The notes under the pieces were generated by a model that searched no databases, had not been told where the DNA came from, and was given only the letters and a program-made list of their open reading frames with translations. This document shows positions 41,127 through 50,253 of a stretch of DNA of 64,000 nt, piece by piece; the stretch's first letter is position 1, and each line of letters opens with the position of its first letter. The position numbers and the translations under genes are program-made. This stretch comes from Pseudoxanthomonas sp. JBR18 (lineage in GTDB: Bacteria; Pseudomonadota; Gammaproteobacteria; Xanthomonadales; Xanthomonadaceae), in NCBI RefSeq assembly GCF_028198165.1, contig NZ_CP116339.1, forward strand, positions 2,177,001-2,241,000, given 5' to 3'.

Positions 41127-41472
41127 GATGTCCATGTTCAAGCATGCACTGGTCGCCACGGCGGCCGCGAGGGCGCTTTGCCTGAATTCCAGCAGATTGG
41201 GCACCGAAGGCGGCGTCCAACGGGAGGTCGACGTTCGATCGCGTGGCTTGAGTGGCGATCACCACAGGCAGCTGATCGATGACCAAGTGAGGGACAAGTG
41301 TTGGTCGCGACGGGGACGTCGGCCGCATCCATGCGCTGGGCCCGAACTGAAGTCCCGTCCCGAACACCACCAAGCTCCCTGGGCCGGCAGCGGGAATGCT
41401 CAATCGAGAACCGCAGCGCCGACGACCGGACGTCGCGGAAGTTTGCCGCACCGCTTTGAAAGAGAAGAGTGA
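41127..41472 (+). pseudogene. Possible remnant of an exported protein
   Basis: ATG 41127 follows GGAG and gives MSMFKHALVATAAARALC, a signal-like start. The rest is a low-complexity Arg/Gly/His-rich frame with no fold that I recognise. It fills the 416 bases between the MFS and CoA-transferase genes. It may be the eroded 5' end of a gene for an exported protein. Evidence is slight. Confidence 0.3.
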
Positions 41473-41481
41473 AAACCCGTC

Positions 41482-42213
41482 ATGAGTGAAAAGCGTCCCG
41501 CTGCCGGATCCACCGGCAAGCTCCGTCCCGATGCCGCGACCGCCCTGGCCGACATCACCGCCGATGGCCAGACCCTGGCGGTCGGTGGATTCGGCCTGTG
41601 CGGCATCCCCGAGGCGTTGATCGCCGCCTTGCGCGACACCGGGGTCAAGGGCCTGACGGTCATTTCCAACAACGCCGGCGTCGACGGCTTCGGCCTGGGC
41701 CAGCTGCTGGCCACCCGCCAGATCCGCAAGATGATTTCATCCTACGTGGGCGAGAACAAGGAGTTCGAGCGCCAGTTCCTGGCCGGCGAGCTGGAGCTGG
41801 AATTCAATCCCCAGGGCACGCTGGCCGAGCGCCTGCGCGCCGGTGGCGCGGGCATCCCGGCCTTCTTCACCGCCACCGGCTACGGCACGGTGATTGCCGA
41901 AGGCAAGGAAACCCGTGAGTTCAACGGCAAGCACTACGTGCTGGAGACCGCGCTCAAGGCGGACCTGGCCCTGGTCAAGGCGGCCAAGGCCGACACCGCC
42001 GGCAACCTGGTGTTCGACAAGACCGCGCGCAACTTCAATCCCGCCTGCGCGATGGCCGGCAAGGTCTGCGTGGCCGAAGTGGAAGAGACCGTCGAGGTCG
42101 GTGAGCTCGATCCGGATCACGTGCATCTGCCGGGCATCTACGTGGACCGCATCGTGTTGAACGCGCATCCGGAAAAGCGCATCGAACAGCGCACCGTGCG
42201 CGAGGGTCGGTAG
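41482..42213 (+). CDS. 3-oxoacid CoA-transferase, subunit A
   Basis: A 243-residue alpha subunit of the succinyl-CoA:3-oxoacid CoA-transferase family. It has the [16 protein letters not shown] and [18 protein letters not shown] blocks and a C-terminal [20 protein letters not shown]. It pairs with subunit B 136 bases downstream and moves CoA to a 3-oxoacid. In this context it may activate a ring-fission product such as a 3-oxoadipate-type acid, or acetoacetate. Confidence 0.93.
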   Translation: MSEKRPAAGSTGKLRPDAATALADITADGQTLAVGGFGLCGIPEALIAALRDTGVKGLTVISNNAGVDGFGLGQLLATRQIRKMISSYVGENKEFERQFLAGELELEFNPQGTLAERLRAGGAGIPAFFTATGYGTVIAEGKETREFNGKHYVLETALKADLALVKAAKADTAGNLVFDKTARNFNPACAMAGKVCVAEVEETVEVGELDPDHVHLPGIYVDRIVLNAHPEKRIEQRTVREGR

Positions 42214-42349
42214 GTGCGCTGAGCCGATGCCATCAGGCATTGGCTGCGCCTGCGGACGTCCGGCCATGGATGGCCGGGCTGGGGTTCGGTGACGCGACGC
42301 TGTTTCGCCAGGGATGGCTGATGGATTTCACACACTCAGAGGACTCAAG

Positions 42350-42976
42350 ATGGCCTGGACCCGCGAACAGATGGCCGCGCGCGCCGCGCAGGAACTGACC
42401 GATGGCGCCTACGTCAACCTGGGCATCGGCCTGCCCACCCTGGTGGCCAACTACATCCCTGAGGGTGTGGACGTGTGGCTGCAGTCGGAGAACGGCCTGC
42501 TCGGCATTGGCCCGTTCCCGACCGAAGACGAGGTCGATCCCGACCTGATCAATGCCGGCAAGCAGACCGTGACCGCGCGCAAGGGCGCGAGCTTCTTCGG
42601 CAGCCACGACTCGTTCGCGATGATCCGTGGCGGGCACATTGACCTGGCGATCCTGGGCGCCATGCAGGTCACCGACAAGGGTGACCTGGCCAACTGGATG
42701 GTGCCGGGCAAGATGGTCAAGGGCATGGGCGGGGCGATGGACTTGGTCGCCGGCGTCAAGCGCGTCGTGGTGATCATGGAGCACGTCGCCAAGGACGGCA
42801 GCCACAAGCTGCTGCCCCAGTGCGATCTGCCCCTGACTGGCGTGGGCGTGGTCGATCGGGTCATCACCGACCTGGGCGTGTTCGACATCACCTCTGAAGG
42901 CCTGAAGCTGGTCGAGCTCGCCGTGGGGGTCAGCCGTGAGGACCTCAGCGGCATGCAGTCCGTTGCCTTGATTTGA
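42350..42976 (+). CDS. 3-oxoacid CoA-transferase, subunit B
   Basis: A 208-residue beta subunit from ATG 42350. The catalytic Glu is in [13 protein letters not shown], where it forms the glutamyl-CoA thioester; [17 protein letters not shown] and [19 protein letters not shown] are further family blocks. It acts with subunit A upstream. A frame to 42314 exists but has no good ribosome-binding site. Confidence 0.93.
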   Translation: MAWTREQMAARAAQELTDGAYVNLGIGLPTLVANYIPEGVDVWLQSENGLLGIGPFPTEDEVDPDLINAGKQTVTARKGASFFGSHDSFAMIRGGHIDLAILGAMQVTDKGDLANWMVPGKMVKGMGGAMDLVAGVKRVVVIMEHVAKDGSHKLLPQCDLPLTGVGVVDRVITDLGVFDITSEGLKLVELAVGVSREDLSGMQSVALI

Positions 42977-43085
42977 ATTGCACCGGGGCATGCCCGGACC
43001 TTCGGTCGAAGCCGACATTCGGAGCGGCATGTGGCCGCCTCAACAAGAGCGTCCTGCTGATCGCTCGACAACATGGGAGGGAAGT

Positions 43086-44246
43086 ATGAAAGACCTCGAT
43101 CAACACCCCGGTGATGCACCGCCCGTCGAAAGCCAGGCTTCAACCTCGCTCGGGCCGCTCGATGCGGGGCGCCGCAAGGTGTTCGCCGGCCTTGCCGGCG
43201 TTGCACTCGCCGGCGTCATTCCCGCGGGTGTCGCGCAGTCCGGGTCGACCAAATCCGGTACCACCGGGGCCAGCGGCGAGCCACCGGCCTCGATTGGCCG
43301 CATCGATGTCCACGCCCATTATCTGCCGGCGGAATATCGCCGGCAGGCAGCGGCTGCGGGGCACAGCAAGCCCGATGGCATGCCAGGCCTGCCCGACTGG
43401 AACGTGGGCCGTGCGCTGGCGGCGATGGACAAGTTCGGCATCGCCTCGGCCCTGCTGTCCATCTCTTCGCCAGGCGTGCATTTCGGAGACGACGCGGCGG
43501 CACGCAAGCTTGCGCGGTTGGTCAACGAGGAAGGCGCGCAGGCCGTGCACGACCATCCCAAGCGCTTCGGCCTGTTCGCCTCGTTGCCGCTGCCCGATAT
43601 CGATGGCTCCCTGGCCGAGCTGGACTACGCGATGGACGTGCTGCATGCCGATGGCATCGTCATGGAAAGCAACCACAAGGGCATTTATCCCGGCGACCCG
43701 CGGCTGGACCCGGTCTTCGACGCGCTCAACCGCCGCAAGGCCGTGCTCTTCCTGCATCCGACCTCGCCCGACTGCGCCTGCTGCACCAACGGCGGACTGG
43801 ACTATCCGCGTCCGATGATGGAATTCATGTTCGAGACCAGTCGTGCGGTGACCAACCTGATCCTTAAGGGCACCCTGGAGCGTTATCCGGATATCCGCCT
43901 TATCGTGCCGCACGCAGGCGCCATGATGCCGGTCCTCATCGACCGCATCGTCGGCCTGTCACCGGCACTGGGGCTCCCCAAGCCTCTGGATCCCGAGCAC
44001 GTCATGTCCCTGATGCGCCGCATGCACTACGACCTGGCCGGCTATCCCGTGCCGCGCCTGCTGGGAGCACTGCTGCAGATCGCCGATCCGGACCGCCTCC
44101 ACTATGGCAGTGACTGGCCATTCACGCCGGATCCGGTGGTCCAGCGCTGTTCCAGGCAGCTCGATGAGACGCCGCTGCTTGCGGGCGAACTGCGCTCCAA
44201 GGTCCTGCGCGACAACGCCGCGGCGTTGTTCCCACGCCTGGCCTGA
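43086..44246 (+). CDS. Amidohydrolase-2 family enzyme with Tat-like signal
   Basis: A 386-residue metal-dependent hydrolase or decarboxylase from ATG 43086, after GGGAGGGA. Residues 29-52 (GRRKVFAGLAGVALAGVIPA) look like a twin-arginine signal. The metal-site motifs are DVHAHYLP, VLFLHPT, LIVPHAGAM and the late HYGSDWPF. The family includes the decarboxylases of resorcylate, 6-methylsalicylate and aminocarboxymuconate. Placement between CoA-transferase and porin genes suggests decarboxylation of the aromatic acid in the periplasm, an unusual site for this family. Confidence 0.87.
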   Translation: MKDLDQHPGDAPPVESQASTSLGPLDAGRRKVFAGLAGVALAGVIPAGVAQSGSTKSGTTGASGEPPASIGRIDVHAHYLPAEYRRQAAAAGHSKPDGMPGLPDWNVGRALAAMDKFGIASALLSISSPGVHFGDDAAARKLARLVNEEGAQAVHDHPKRFGLFASLPLPDIDGSLAELDYAMDVLHADGIVMESNHKGIYPGDPRLDPVFDALNRRKAVLFLHPTSPDCACCTNGGLDYPRPMMEFMFETSRAVTNLILKGTLERYPDIRLIVPHAGAMMPVLIDRIVGLSPALGLPKPLDPEHVMSLMRRMHYDLAGYPVPRLLGALLQIADPDRLHYGSDWPFTPDPVVQRCSRQLDETPLLAGELRSKVLRDNAAALFPRLA

Positions 44247-44321
44247 CCAACGCCCATCGGGGAGCGCTGCTCCCCTCATTCAAGCCTATGTGACGGCAGC
44301 CAAGCTGCTGAAGGGGGTTCT

Positions 44322-45734
44322 ATGGAACATGAAAAGCCATCCATGAAGTGCCGGTACACGTTGCCCGCGGTCCTGATCGCCGCATCGATACAGGGCGCGA
44401 GCGCCGCGGCGCCAGCGGCGGTCGATGCGCCAGTGCATACGATTGCGTGGCTCAACGATTTCAGCTACCTGGCCGATGCGTCCCAGCGCGATACGCTCTG
44501 GGAAAAGATGCGCTACATCCCGCTTGGAGACAGTCCCCAGCGCTATCTTTCGCTTGGCGGCGAGCTGCGCTATCAGTACTTGGACATGGACCATGCCCAA
44601 TTGGGAGTTCGACCGGCCGATGGCAACAGCATGCTCCAGCAACGTATCCGCCTATCGGCCGATCTGCACCTCTCCCGCAGCTTCCGGGCCTTTGTCGAAC
44701 TTGGCGACGACCGGGAATACGGCGCTGAATCCGTCACGCCTCCCAACCGCGGCGAGCTGGACGTGCAGCAGGCCTTCTTCGACGCGACCTTCAAGCTCGG
44801 AAAGGGCGCGCTGACCCTGCGGCCCGGTCGATTCGTGATGCCACTGGGCAGCGGCAGGATCGTCGCCCTGCGCGAGGGGGTGAACAAGCGCTACAGCTAC
44901 CAGGGCCTTCGGGCGACCTACCGCACCGACAGTGTGCGCGTGGATGCCTTCTCGGTCCGGCCGATGGAGCTTCGTCCGGGACGGTTCGATGATCGCGGCG
45001 ACACCTCGCGCAGCTTCTCCGGCGTCTACGCGAGCTTTTCACCCAAGGGTGCCCAGGGCATCAACTTCGACGTGTATGGCTATAGCGTGTCGCGCGAGGT
45101 GGCGCGCTATTCCAATGTCGCCGGTCCCGAGCGCCGCAACAGCCTGGGCGTGCGCATGTGGCGCAAGGGATCTCCTTGGGACTACGACGTGGAGGGCATC
45201 TATCAGTTCGGCAATACGAATGGACTGAGTGCACGCGCGTGGGGCGCGATGTTCGACGCCGGCTACACCTTCGGCCAGGCGTCGCTCAAGCCGCGACTGG
45301 GCCTGAAGGCCAATGCCTTCAGTGGCGACCGGGACCGCAACGACGGCCGCCTGGAGACCTTCTCTCCTCCTTCGCCGGGAGCTTTTGTCTACACCGACTC
45401 GGGCTTCTTTACGATGATGAACCTGTCGGACATCTCCCCGGTGGTGTCGATCCAGGCCACCCCGACGGTGCGGGTCAGCGCCAACCTGGATGTCCTCTAC
45501 AGGACCAGCACCAAGGACGGCATTTACTTTCTTCCTAGCAGCGCGCCCTATGGACCAGTCAACGGCAGCGCCCGGCATGTGGCGACCAATGCCAATGCCG
45601 TGGTCGATTGGCGGGCGAACCGGTTCCTGAACCTGCACTTCTACTACACCCACGTCGATGCAGGAGAAGCGCTGCTGCAGGCAGGCGGCAAGGATTCGCA
45701 CTACGTCGGACTGTGGGCCCAGTTGCTCTTCTAG
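44322..45734 (+). CDS. Outer-membrane porin, alginate-export family
   Basis: A 470-residue barrel protein from ATG 44322, preceded by GAAGGGGG. A signal peptide (LPAVLIAASIQGASAAAPA) leads to a run of amphipathic strands such as YLSLGGELRYQYLDM, FRAFVELGDDREYG and LTLRPGRFVMPLGSGR, ending in a terminal aromatic residue (LWAQLLF). This is the AlgE-like porin fold often found in aromatic-catabolism loci. It is likely the outer-membrane entry for the cluster's substrate. ATG 44343 is another possible start. Confidence 0.85.
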   Translation: MEHEKPSMKCRYTLPAVLIAASIQGASAAAPAAVDAPVHTIAWLNDFSYLADASQRDTLWEKMRYIPLGDSPQRYLSLGGELRYQYLDMDHAQLGVRPADGNSMLQQRIRLSADLHLSRSFRAFVELGDDREYGAESVTPPNRGELDVQQAFFDATFKLGKGALTLRPGRFVMPLGSGRIVALREGVNKRYSYQGLRATYRTDSVRVDAFSVRPMELRPGRFDDRGDTSRSFSGVYASFSPKGAQGINFDVYGYSVSREVARYSNVAGPERRNSLGVRMWRKGSPWDYDVEGIYQFGNTNGLSARAWGAMFDAGYTFGQASLKPRLGLKANAFSGDRDRNDGRLETFSPPSPGAFVYTDSGFFTMMNLSDISPVVSIQATPTVRVSANLDVLYRTSTKDGIYFLPSSAPYGPVNGSARHVATNANAVVDWRANRFLNLHFYYTHVDAGEALLQAGGKDSHYVGLWAQLLF

Positions 45735-45953
45735 GTTTGTAAGTCCAGTGCGATGGTGGCGCACGCCGAGCCTGCGCAAGCGTGGAAGCAGCGGGTCGCC
45801 AGCCGCCGCGTAGGGCGAAGATCAGCTGCGTGCCATCTGGGATGTAGGCGCCTGCATGGGTCGCGGTCGTTCCCTGTCCAGGCCAATCACGACATCAGTG
45901 CAGGCTGTACGGGGCGCGCGCGTGCACGTTCCCTTCGTGCCAATCGAGCGTCC

Positions 45954-47357
45954 TCAGAAAACCAGGTAGACCACCAGCACCAGCGCGAAGGCGACCAGCG
46001 ATTCGATGGTTTGCTGGACGGTCCAGGTCTTCAGGGTGGTCTTGACGTCCATGCCCACCAGGCGTCCGACCAGCCAGAAGCCCGAGTCGTTGACATGGCT
46101 GGCACAGACCGAGCCGGCGGCGGCGGCGAGCGTGATCGCAGCGGTCTGGAGGGTGCTGAAGCCGCCGCCGATCACCGCTGGTGCCATCAGGCCCGCGGTG
46201 GTGACCAGGGCGACCGTGGCCGAGCCCTGGGCCACGCGCAGCATGACGGCGATCAGGTAGGTCGCCAGGATGACGGGCAGGCCCAGGTCGGACAGGACGC
46301 CCGCCAGCGCGTTGCCGATCCCGGACGCGCGCAGCACCCCGCCGAACATGCCGCCGGCGCCGGTGATGAGGATGACCGACGCCACCGGGCCGAATGTGCC
46401 TTCGACCAGCTTCTCCAGCGCGCTGCCTTTTTCGCCGCGCACGGTGCCCAGCACGACGAGTGCGACCAGGACGGTCACCAGCAGCGCCACGGGCGAGGTG
46501 CCGATGAGCGTGAGCGCCTGGACCCAGGTCGCATCGCCATCGACGATGCCTACTGACGCGAGCGCGGCCAGGCCGGTGTTGAGGAAGATCAGCACCAGCG
46601 GCAGCAGGAGCACGGCAATGACCGTGCCGGCCTTGGCGGGATGCTTGGGCTGGTCCTCGTCGAGCGTGCCGAAGAACGCGGGCACGATCATGGGGAAGCG
46701 CTTGTTGACGAAGCGGCCCCACAGATACCCGGAGATGTACCAGGTGGGGAAGGCGATCACCAGGCCGAGCAGCAGCACGATGCCGAGGTTGGCGCCGAAG
46801 AACTCCGTGGCCGCAACCGGGCCGGGGTGCGGTGGCAGGAACACGTGCATGACCGAGAAGGCCGCGATGCCGCTGAAGCCATACAGCAGGAGGTTCTGGC
46901 CGCCGATCCTGCGCGCCACCGCGAAGATGATGGGCAGCATGATGATGAGCCCGGCATCGAAGAAGATCGGGAACCCGAGCAGCAGGGAGGTCACGCCCAG
47001 CGCAAAGGCCGCGCGCTTCTCGCCGAAGATGCGCACCATGAGATCGGCTGCGGCCTTCGCGCCACCGCTGGACTCGATGAGGCGCCCGAGAATGGCGCCC
47101 AGCCCGATGAGCAACGCCACCGACCCGAGCGCGTTGCCGAAGTTGGCGACCAGGACCTGGTTCACGATCGCGCCAAGCGGAATACGTGCCGCCAGCGCGG
47201 TGAGCAGGGACACGAGAATCAGGGCCAGGAAGGCGTGCACCCGCAGCACGATGATGAGCGTCAGCAGCAGGGCCACCGCGCCCGCGGCGATGCCGAGCAA
47301 AGGACCTGCGCCCAGCGTCTGCGTCCATGCAGCGAGCGTCACGGGCGGGCGCTCCAT
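45954..47357 (-). CDS. GntP-family permease
   Basis: A ~467-residue inner-membrane transporter of the gluconate:H+ symporter family: 12-14 hydrophobic segments and the motifs SLLLGFPIFFDAGLIIMLP, HVFLPPHPGPVAATEFFGAN and the C-terminal CASHVNDSGFWLVGRL. The substrate may be gluconate or a related hydroxy acid. The start is uncertain: ATG 47357 (MERPPVTLAAW) has no ribosome-binding site of its own, and a longer frame to 47426 is possible. A good site precedes an 18-codon frame that overlaps it. Confidence 0.92.
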   Translation of the reverse strand: MERPPVTLAAWTQTLGAGPLLGIAAGAVALLLTLIIVLRVHAFLALILVSLLTALAARIPLGAIVNQVLVANFGNALGSVALLIGLGAILGRLIESSGGAKAAADLMVRIFGEKRAAFALGVTSLLLGFPIFFDAGLIIMLPIIFAVARRIGGQNLLLYGFSGIAAFSVMHVFLPPHPGPVAATEFFGANLGIVLLLGLVIAFPTWYISGYLWGRFVNKRFPMIVPAFFGTLDEDQPKHPAKAGTVIAVLLLPLVLIFLNTGLAALASVGIVDGDATWVQALTLIGTSPVALLVTVLVALVVLGTVRGEKGSALEKLVEGTFGPVASVILITGAGGMFGGVLRASGIGNALAGVLSDLGLPVILATYLIAVMLRVAQGSATVALVTTAGLMAPAVIGGGFSTLQTAAITLAAAAGSVCASHVNDSGFWLVGRLVGMDVKTTLKTWTVQQTIESLVAFALVLVVYLVF

Positions 47358-47395
47358 CGAGCGGGTGCGTTGAAGATCGGCATGTGCGTCTGCAT
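47339..47395 (-). CDS. Possible leader peptide overlapping the GntP start
   Basis: ATG 47395 is preceded by CAGGAGGGCGATCCCC, the only strong ribosome-binding site in the region. It opens an 18-codon frame (MQTHMPIFNAPARWSARP) in the +1 frame relative to GntP that overlaps the GntP ATG at 47357 and stops after it. This could couple translation of GntP, or reveal a sequence frameshift at the permease N-terminus. Confidence 0.4.
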   Translation of the reverse strand: MQTHMPIFNAPARWSARP

Positions 47396-47782
47396 GGGGA
47401 TCGCCCTCCTGGTCAGCGCCCGTCATAGCACATCATCGCAGTGAGGTGCGGTTGCCGAAGGCCGCAGGCGAAGAACGCGTATCGGTGGCAAGAGCCGAAA
47501 CATGGCGCGGGATGCAAAGGGCGGTTTCCAGGTCGCAGGCCCTGGCCTGCGGCCGCGATGCGCGTGACAAGGCGCCGGACGCCCGAGTGGACTGCGATCG
47601 CAGACAGGCCTGGGTTAGAATGGGGCACGGCGATGTCCTGCCGCACTGCTCCGGATACTCCTTGATCACCACGCCACCCTGACCCATTGCGCTCGCGCGC
47701 CGCATCACCGCATGCGGTCAGGTTTCTCGTGCATTTCCCTTGTGATCGCGCCGGCCGTTGGCTGAGCGCAGGAGTCATCCCT
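47396..47782. other. Divergent intergenic region, GntP / SulP
   Basis: About 390 bases. It must hold the two divergent promoters, but I see no strong -35/-10 pair or terminator and no supported gene. Confidence 0.4.
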
Positions 47783-49258
47783 ATGCGATTTGATACCCCG
47801 CTGCGTCAGCAGTGGCTCGGCAACGTGCGTGCCGACATTCTTTCCGGCGCCGTGGTCGCCCTGGCGCTGATCCCCGAAGCCATCGCCTTTTCGATCATTG
47901 CTGGCGTCGACCCCAAGGTCGGCCTCTACGCGTCCTTCTGCATCTGTGTGGTCATCGCCGTCGCGGGCGGACGGCCGGCGATGATCTCGGCCGCCACCGG
48001 CGCCATGGCCCTGTTGATGGTGGACCTGGTTCGCGACCATGGACTCCAGTACCTGCTGGCCGCGACGCTGCTGACCGGCGTGCTGCAGGTCGTGGCGGGG
48101 TTGCTGAAACTCGGTTCGCTGATGCGGTTCGTCTCGCGCTCGGTGATCACCGGCTTTGTGAATGCCCTGGCGATCCTGATCTTCCTCGCGCAGCTGCCCG
48201 AACTGATCCACGTGCCCTGGGCGGTCTACCCGCTTTGCCTGGGTGCGCTGGCCATCATTTACGGCCTGCCACGGCTGACCAAGGCCATCCCCGCGCCCCT
48301 GGTCGCCATCGCGGTCATGACCGCCATCACCCTATGGCTGAAGATCGACGTCCCCACCGTCGGCGACAAGGGGCAACTCCCCGACAGCCTGCCGCACTTC
48401 CTGTTCCCCGACGTGCCGCTCACGTGGGAAACGCTGCGGCTGCTGCTGCCCACCTCGGCCACGCTGGCCGTCGTCGGGCTGCTGGAAACACTCATGACGA
48501 CGCAGATCGTGGAGGACATGACCGAGACCCCGAGCCAACGCAACCGCGAATGCGCCGGGCAAGGGCTGGCCAACATCGGGTCCGGGCTGATCGGCGGCAT
48601 GGCGGGCTGCGCGATGATCGGCCAGTCCGTGATCAACGTGAAGTCCGGCGGCCGCAGCCGCCTTTCGACCCTGGTGGCCGGGGTCGTGCTGCTGCTGTTG
48701 GTCGTCTACGGCGCGCCCTTGGTCAAACAGATCCCGATGGCGGCGCTGGTGGCGGTGATGATCATGGTGTCGATCGGCACCTTCAGCTGGAGCTCGTTCG
48801 CGAACCTTCGGATCCATCCCAGGAGTTCGTCGATCGTCATGATCGGGACGGTCATCGTGACGGTCGCCACCCATGACCTGGCCAAGGGTGAACTGACCGG
48901 CGTGCTGCTCTCGGCGCTCTTCTTCGCGCGGAAGGTGGGGCGCTTGCTGCGGGTCGAGATTACGCAGGAGGGGGACACGCGTCGCTACAGCGTCTCCGGC
49001 CAGGTGTTCTTCGCCTCGGCGGCCCAGTTCGCAAGCGCGTTCGATGTGGCACATGCACCGGCGCAGGTGATCATCGATGTCTCTGCGGCCCACTTCTGGG
49101 ACATCAGCGCGGTGGGTGCGTTGGATCGCGTGGTGCTCAAGCTCAAGGCGCACGGGAGCGCGGTCGAAGTGCGCGGCTTGAATGCGGCGAGTGCGACCAT
49201 GGTGGATGCGCATGGCACGCACCAGGAAGGGCGGATGCCCCAGCGTGGCGCCCACTGA
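47783..49258 (+). CDS. SulP-family anion transporter with STAS domain
   Basis: A 491-residue protein from ATG 47783, nine bases after AGGAG. The transmembrane region begins [20 protein letters not shown], the SulP signature, and includes [15 protein letters not shown] and [19 protein letters not shown]. The STAS domain is at about residues 380-470 ([37 protein letters not shown]). The family moves sulfate, bicarbonate or dicarboxylates; the substrate is not fixed by sequence. No partner gene. Confidence 0.93.
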   Translation: MRFDTPLRQQWLGNVRADILSGAVVALALIPEAIAFSIIAGVDPKVGLYASFCICVVIAVAGGRPAMISAATGAMALLMVDLVRDHGLQYLLAATLLTGVLQVVAGLLKLGSLMRFVSRSVITGFVNALAILIFLAQLPELIHVPWAVYPLCLGALAIIYGLPRLTKAIPAPLVAIAVMTAITLWLKIDVPTVGDKGQLPDSLPHFLFPDVPLTWETLRLLLPTSATLAVVGLLETLMTTQIVEDMTETPSQRNRECAGQGLANIGSGLIGGMAGCAMIGQSVINVKSGGRSRLSTLVAGVVLLLLVVYGAPLVKQIPMAALVAVMIMVSIGTFSWSSFANLRIHPRSSSIVMIGTVIVTVATHDLAKGELTGVLLSALFFARKVGRLLRVEITQEGDTRRYSVSGQVFFASAAQFASAFDVAHAPAQVIIDVSAAHFWDISAVGALDRVVLKLKAHGSAVEVRGLNAASATMVDAHGTHQEGRMPQRGAH

Positions 49259-49379
49259 CCGCACTGCGAGAGATCCGACGACGCCAAGCGGCCAGGCTTG
49301 CCGCCTGGCGTTCCCCAGCGCGTCGCGCTGCTCGTGCCGCACCGGCCCATGGACATCTTGATCGCCAATAAGTGGCGCT

Positions 49380-49706
49380 CTATTCGGATGGCTTCTGCTT
49401 CGAGCGTCCACTGGTGCGCTTGGCCACGCGTTTGGCCGCTTTCTTGGTTGTCTTCTTCGAAGCCTTTGTGGTGGCTTTCTTCGAAGTCTTCTTGGTCGTC
49501 TTTTTGGTGGCTTTCTTCGCTGATTTCTTGGTGGCCTTCTTTGCGACCACCATGTTGTCCACCAGATTGGGATAAGGCCGTCCGGCTTTCTTCGCTCGGG
49601 ATTTGGCCTCTGCCTTTTGGCCACTGGACAGTGTCCTCCCCGAGGACTTCTTGGCCGGGCTGGCCTTCTTCCAGGGTGCCTTTCGCGCGTGCTTGGTCGC
49701 TGCCAT
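49380..49706 (-). CDS. Lysine-rich histone H1/AlgP-like protein
   Basis: A 108-residue protein. After an N-terminal stretch (MAATKHARKAPWKKASPAKK) it consists of KK-rich short repeats such as KKSAKKATKKTTKKTSKK and KKAAKRVAKRT. Such eukaryotic-H1-like tails bind DNA without sequence preference (AlgP and related proteins in pseudomonads and xanthomonads). ATG 49706 has GGAGGAG upstream and lies one base after the stop of the preceding gene, so the two form one transcript. Confidence 0.8.
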   Translation of the reverse strand: MAATKHARKAPWKKASPAKKSSGRTLSSGQKAEAKSRAKKAGRPYPNLVDNMVVAKKATKKSAKKATKKTTKKTSKKATTKASKKTTKKAAKRVAKRTSGRSKQKPSE

Positions 49707-49707
49707 G

Positions 49708-50070
49708 TCAGCGCTCCTCCGCCTTGCGCATGCGCTGTTCGATCCGCTCAGCCCAGCGCCTTCCCGCGTCGCCACCCCACAGGAGCCACGCGATGTAGCC
49801 AGCCGAGGGGTGTTTCCGGTCGGCCCAGCCCTTGCCCCGCTTGTCGACCTGGTGGCGCGCGAAATACGAGGTCATGCGGCGGATCGTCGTGGGCGAAAGC
49901 GTATTTCGTGCAGCGAGATCGCGTGCGCGCGCAACACCCACTGTCGTGCCGCCACGTCCGTGCGCCTGTCTCAACGTCAGGCCGCGGCTTGCCGCCTGCG
50001 CGGCCCCTTTGGTTGGGGTGAAGTCAATTGCGTCATAACGCGATGAGCGGGCCACCGCAGCACCTCGCAT
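49708..50070 (-). CDS. Hypothetical protein with YFxRHxVDKxGxGW signature
   Basis: A 120-residue basic protein. The second half has SPTTIRRMTSYFARHQVDKR, KGWADRKHPSAGYIAWLLWG and GDAGRRWAERI, a pattern I recognise from small conserved proteins in phage and mobile regions, function unknown. It is co-transcribed with the H1-like gene (one-base gap), so a nucleoid or DNA-related role is possible. Confidence 0.7.
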   Translation of the reverse strand: MRGAAVARSSRYDAIDFTPTKGAAQAASRGLTLRQAHGRGGTTVGVARARDLAARNTLSPTTIRRMTSYFARHQVDKRGKGWADRKHPSAGYIAWLLWGGDAGRRWAERIEQRMRKAEER

Positions 50071-50253
50071 GGGGAAAATTCGAGTGTGCTCAAGGGGTCA
50101 AGGCGAGCGCGTGAAAGCGCGTCTTGCATGTCCTCAAGGCAGGGACAAGGCGAGGGAAGGCATCGCAGAAGTTCAGCCTTGGGCGAACCCCAGCGCAGCG
50201 GCCGTGGAGCTGGTCATGACTTCAATCGCGCTTGAGACACGCAGGGCAGCGGC

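Noticed and set aside
45895..47328. Long minus-strand frame inside the GntP region
   Set aside because: Shadow of the permease in another frame; no hydrophobic pattern of its own.
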